Source: an uncultured Frankineae bacterium (GTDB lineage: Bacteria > Actinomycetota > Actinomycetes > Mycobacteriales > SCTD01). Taken from it: a stretch of 7,089 nucleotides of DNA. The DNA lies in contig CADCUE010000218.1 in the NCBI GenBank assembly GCA_902805805.1, forward strand, positions 1 through 7,089. The letters run 5' to 3'. The translations under genes and the position numbers were made by a program. The stretch's first letter is position 1. Each line of letters opens with the position of its first letter. The notes under the pieces were generated by a model. The model was given only the letters and a program-made list of their open reading frames with translations, was not told where the DNA came from and did not search any database. Positions 5,440-7,089 of this stretch are shown here, in pieces.

Positions 5440-5928
5440 GTGCCCGCACCGACGGAGGCCGAGGCGTACGCCGTCATCGCCTACCGCGACCAGGGGCCGT
5501 GGCAGGTGGAGGTCCTGCCGGAGGCGGTCACCGAGGACCTGGACGCGCTGATCGCCGCGGTGCGCCAGCAGCCGGGGGAGAACGGTGCGCTCGCGCTCGT
5601 GGACGTGGCGGACGAGTACTTCGTCGTGGTGCGCGTCCGGCAGGGCTCCGTGCGGCTGCTCCTGTCCGACGTCACCGCCGCTCTCGACTGGGACCTCGCG
5701 GCGCAGGTGCTCGAGCACCTGGACCTGGACCCTCCCGCCGAGGACGATCAGGACGTCGAGCCGGCCGGCGATCTCGCGATCTTCGAGGACCTGGGCCTGG
5801 ACGCGAGGGAGATGGCGGCCTTCCTGTCGGACCTCGACGCGTACGCCGACGAGATGCTCAGCAGCCTGGCCCGTCGACTGGGGTTCGCTGACGGGTACGA
5901 GCGGGTAGTCGACGCGCTCGTGCAGTAG
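5440..5928 (+). CDS. tRNA adenosine deaminase-associated protein, paralogue 1
   Basis: A 162-aa soluble protein, first gene of the tadA block. I assign it to the family called tRNA adenosine deaminase-associated protein (TIGR03941 as I recall) from its position and its similarity to the next gene: both have an N-terminal alpha/beta half with a LxLVDVADEYFVVVRV-type strand (about 51-66), a VRLLLSD strand (70-76), an acidic linker (about 98-106), and a C-terminal helical half starting GDLAIFEDLGL (109-119) and ending LGFADGYERVVDAL. No catalytic motif is visible, so a scaffold or regulatory partner is possible; the family's function has not been established to my knowledge. The start is GTG at 5440 with AGAGGA at 5428-5433 (6-nt spacer). 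The 5279-5439 intergenic stretch shows no clear rightward promoter. The gene departs more from the usual family N-terminus than its neighbour does. Confidence 0.78.
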   Translation: MPAPTEAEAYAVIAYRDQGPWQVEVLPEAVTEDLDALIAAVRQQPGENGALALVDVADEYFVVVRVRQGSVRLLLSDVTAALDWDLAAQVLEHLDLDPPAEDDQDVEPAGDLAIFEDLGLDAREMAAFLSDLDAYADEMLSSLARRLGFADGYERVVDALVQ

Positions 5929-5946
5929 TCCTCCTCTGCCGTCCTC

Positions 5947-5968
5947 GTCTCCGGCTCCTGCCGGAGAC
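5947..5968 (+). repeat. Perfect inverted repeat between the two paralogues
   Basis: GTCTCCGGC (5947-5955) and GCCGGAGAC (5960-5968) form a 9-bp perfect stem with a TCCT loop in the 61-nt gap between the two deaminase-associated genes. No T-run follows. It could be an attenuator, an RNA processing or stability element, or an operator. Confidence 0.5.
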
Positions 5969-5989
5969 CGACCCCCGGAGCAGTCCACC

Positions 5990-6487
5990 GTGTCGTACTT
6001 CGCCGCCGCGCTCGCCCGCACCGAGCAGGGTTGGACGGGGGTCGAGCTCGACCTGGCCGAGGTCGAGGACCTCGAGTCCCTCGCCGACCTGCTCCGGGAC
6101 CTCACCGGTGACGGGGAGGGCCCGGCCCTGATGCTGCTCGACGAGGACGACGAGCACCTCGCCGTCGTCCGGGTGGACGGCGGGGCAGGCAGCCTGGCCG
6201 AGCCGCGCGTCTTCCTGTCCGACCGGCGTGCCGTCTCGGCCAGCGACGTGGCCGCGATGCTCTGGGAGGACGCCGAGCTCGAGAGCGACGAGGACGACGA
6301 GGACGAGGGGACGCGTCCGATCGCGGAGCCCGTGGGGGACACGGCGATCCTCGCCGACCTCGGCACGTCCGCGCAGTCGCTGCTGGACCTGTGCGCCGAG
6401 GAGGGCCTGCTGCCGGCCGACGTGCTCACCACGCTGTGCGAGCGGGCCGGCTGCGACGACGTCCTCGAGCAGCTGCGCGAGGGTTGA
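5990..6487 (+). CDS. tRNA adenosine deaminase-associated protein, paralogue 2
   Basis: A 165-aa soluble protein with the typical opening of the TadA-associated family, SYFAAALARTEQGW (residues 2-15). Then come ALMLLDEDDEHLAVVRVDGG (about 46-65), RVFLSDRRAVSASDVAAML (72-90), a strongly acidic linker ESDEDDEDEG (about 97-106), and a helical C-terminal half GDTAILADLGTSAQSLLDL (116-134). The general plan and many positions (LxLxD..DE, VVRV, LSD, GD.AI..DLG) match the gene just upstream, so the two look like an old tandem duplication. The start is GTG at 5990, with GGAG at 5977-5980. The last codons overlap the TTG start of tadA (TTGA), implying coupled translation with the deaminase and supporting a direct partnership, for example assembly or stability of TadA; that role is inference. 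No metal or nucleotide site is visible. Confidence 0.85.
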   Translation: MSYFAAALARTEQGWTGVELDLAEVEDLESLADLLRDLTGDGEGPALMLLDEDDEHLAVVRVDGGAGSLAEPRVFLSDRRAVSASDVAAMLWEDAELESDEDDEDEGTRPIAEPVGDTAILADLGTSAQSLLDLCAEEGLLPADVLTTLCERAGCDDVLEQLREG

Positions 6488-6960
6488 GCACCGCCGGCGC
6501 CGGTCCCTGGGACGGCCCGATGCGCGCGGCGCTGGCCGCCGCGGCGCGAGCTCCCGAGCACGGCGACGTCCCGGTGGGGGCTGTCCTGCTCGCCCCGGAC
6601 GGCGGCGTGCTCGGCGGCGGGCACAACGACCGCGAGGGCCGCGGCGATCCGACCGCGCACGCGGAGGTGCTGGCCCTGCGCGAGGCCGCGCAGCGGCTGG
6701 GATCCTGGCGGCTGTCCGGCTGCACGCTGGTCGTGACGCTGGAGCCGTGCACGATGTGCGCGGGGGCGCTCGTCCTGGCACGGGTCGCGCGCGTCGTCTA
6801 CGGCGCCGCCGACCCCAAGGCGGGCGCCGCCGGCTCGCTGTGGGACGTCGTGCGCGACCGTCGGCTCAACCACCGGCCGGAGGTGGTCGCCGGTGTGCTG
6901 GCCGAGGAGTGCTCCGCCGTCCTGCGCTCGTTCTTCGAGGACCGCCGCCGCCTTCGCTAG
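6484..6960 (+). CDS. tadA: tRNA-specific adenosine deaminase TadA
   Basis: A 158-aa zinc enzyme, normally a dimer, that deaminates A34 of tRNA-Arg(ACG) to inosine so that one tRNA reads three CGN codons. The active site is fully visible: TAHAEV with zinc ligand H59 and proton-shuttling E61, and EPCTMC with zinc ligands C89 and C92. DVPVGAVLL precedes (about 24-32), HND is the substrate-binding Asn region, and the C-terminus keeps the usual NHRPEVVAGVLAEECSAVLRSFF helix pattern; length is normal. I choose TTG at 6484, which overlaps the previous gene's TGA and gives the N-terminal arm expected before the first helix (E. coli TadA has a similar arm). ATG at 6520 would lose that arm but is the alternative. 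GAGGG sits directly against the TTG, so coupling rather than a free ribosome-binding site probably drives initiation. Confidence 0.93.
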   Translation: MSTAGAGPWDGPMRAALAAAARAPEHGDVPVGAVLLAPDGGVLGGGHNDREGRGDPTAHAEVLALREAAQRLGSWRLSGCTLVVTLEPCTMCAGALVLARVARVVYGAADPKAGAAGSLWDVVRDRRLNHRPEVVAGVLAEECSAVLRSFFEDRRRLR

Positions 6961-6963
6961 AGT
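6934..6963 (+). promoter_or_regulatory. Probable tRNA-Ser promoter inside the end of tadA
   Basis: TTCGAG (6934-6939), 18-nt spacer, TAGAGT (6958-6963). TAGAGT is a good housekeeping-sigma -10 (TAnnnT) and contains the TAG stop of tadA. A start 7-8 nt downstream falls at 6970-6971, the very first base of the tRNA. The -35 is weak, as is usual in actinobacteria. Confidence 0.5.
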
Positions 6964-6970
6964 CTGCCGC

Positions 6971-7060
6971 GGTGGCGTGTCCGAGCGGCCGAAGGAGCAC
7001 GCCTCGAAAGCGTGTGAGGGGGCAACTCCTCCGTGGGTTCAAATCCCACCGCCACCGCCA
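6971..7060 (+). tRNA. tRNA-Ser (anticodon CGA), CCA encoded
   Basis: A complete class II tRNA of 90 nt. Acceptor arms GGTGGCG (6971-6977) and CGCCACC (7050-7056) pair over all 7 bp, with discriminator G7057 (as required for serine) and an encoded CCA at 7058-7060. The anticodon stem CACGC/GCGTG encloses the loop CTCGAAA, so the anticodon is CGA and reads the UCG codon. The long variable arm (GAGGGGGCAACTCCTC) is typical of tRNA-Ser, and the T arm GTGGG-TTCAAAT-CCCAC is perfect. It lies 10 nt after the tadA stop in the same direction. It is not itself a TadA substrate by known specificity, which is tRNA-Arg(ACG) in bacteria. Confidence 0.97.
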
Positions 7061-7089
7061 AGCTTGACAGTTGAGCCGCAGGTCAGAAG

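Noticed and set aside
5302..6873. Long minus-strand open frame opposite the deaminase-associated genes and tadA
   Set aside because: Low-complexity Ser/Arg-rich translation without domains; the plus strand has family-specific proteins with ribosome-binding sites and stop-start overlaps.
1..7089. CRISPR array, insertion sequence or prophage remnants
   Set aside because: No spaced direct repeats, no transposase or integrase sequence, and no composition break within the window.

Overview
The window is a very GC-rich (by eye roughly 70% or more), densely packed chromosomal segment. Three things point to a high-GC actinomycete: the codon use (G or C in almost every third position), the many GTG/TTG starts with GTGA/TTGA stop-start overlaps, and actinobacteria-typical small families (a DUF3039 zinc-ribbon protein and tRNA adenosine deaminase-associated proteins). 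I see no transposase, phage gene, CRISPR array or other mobile element, so this looks like ordinary core or near-core chromosome. I did not find an obvious new multi-gene system. What stands out is unusual detail in known kinds of genes.

Layout. (1) Positions 1-1413, minus strand: an operon that reads leftwards, from a GT4-type glycosyltransferase to a DUF3039 protein to the N-terminus of a ROK-family sugar kinase that runs off the left edge. (2) Positions 1414-1558: a divergent intergenic region carrying two promoter-like elements of the form GTTY-N15-GGG, one facing each way. (3) Positions 1559-4593, plus strand: a conserved 126-aa protein of unknown function, then recQ (apparently starting at CTG), then a thioredoxin-reductase-like flavoprotein whose GTG start overlaps the recQ stop. 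(4) Positions 4604-4654: a strong hairpin that serves as a two-way terminator between convergent genes. (5) Positions 4664-5278, minus strand: a predicted four-helix membrane protein with its own GTTC-N15-GGGTAG promoter candidate. (6) Positions 5440-6960, plus strand: two tandem paralogues of the TadA-associated protein family, then tadA itself. (7) Positions 6971-7060: tRNA-Ser(CGA) with encoded CCA, whose likely promoter sits in the end of tadA.

How the genes may work together. The right-hand block is a translation-fidelity locus: TadA makes inosine at tRNA position 34, the two upstream proteins belong to a family named for sitting beside TadA, and a tRNA gene follows. The middle block links DNA repair (RecQ) to a flavin disulfide reductase that lacks a recognisable NADPH motif. 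The glycosyltransferase, the 126-aa protein and the membrane protein share promoter-like GTTY-N15-GGG elements resembling the sigma-B/sigma-F general-stress type. On that basis I infer they may belong to one stress regulon.
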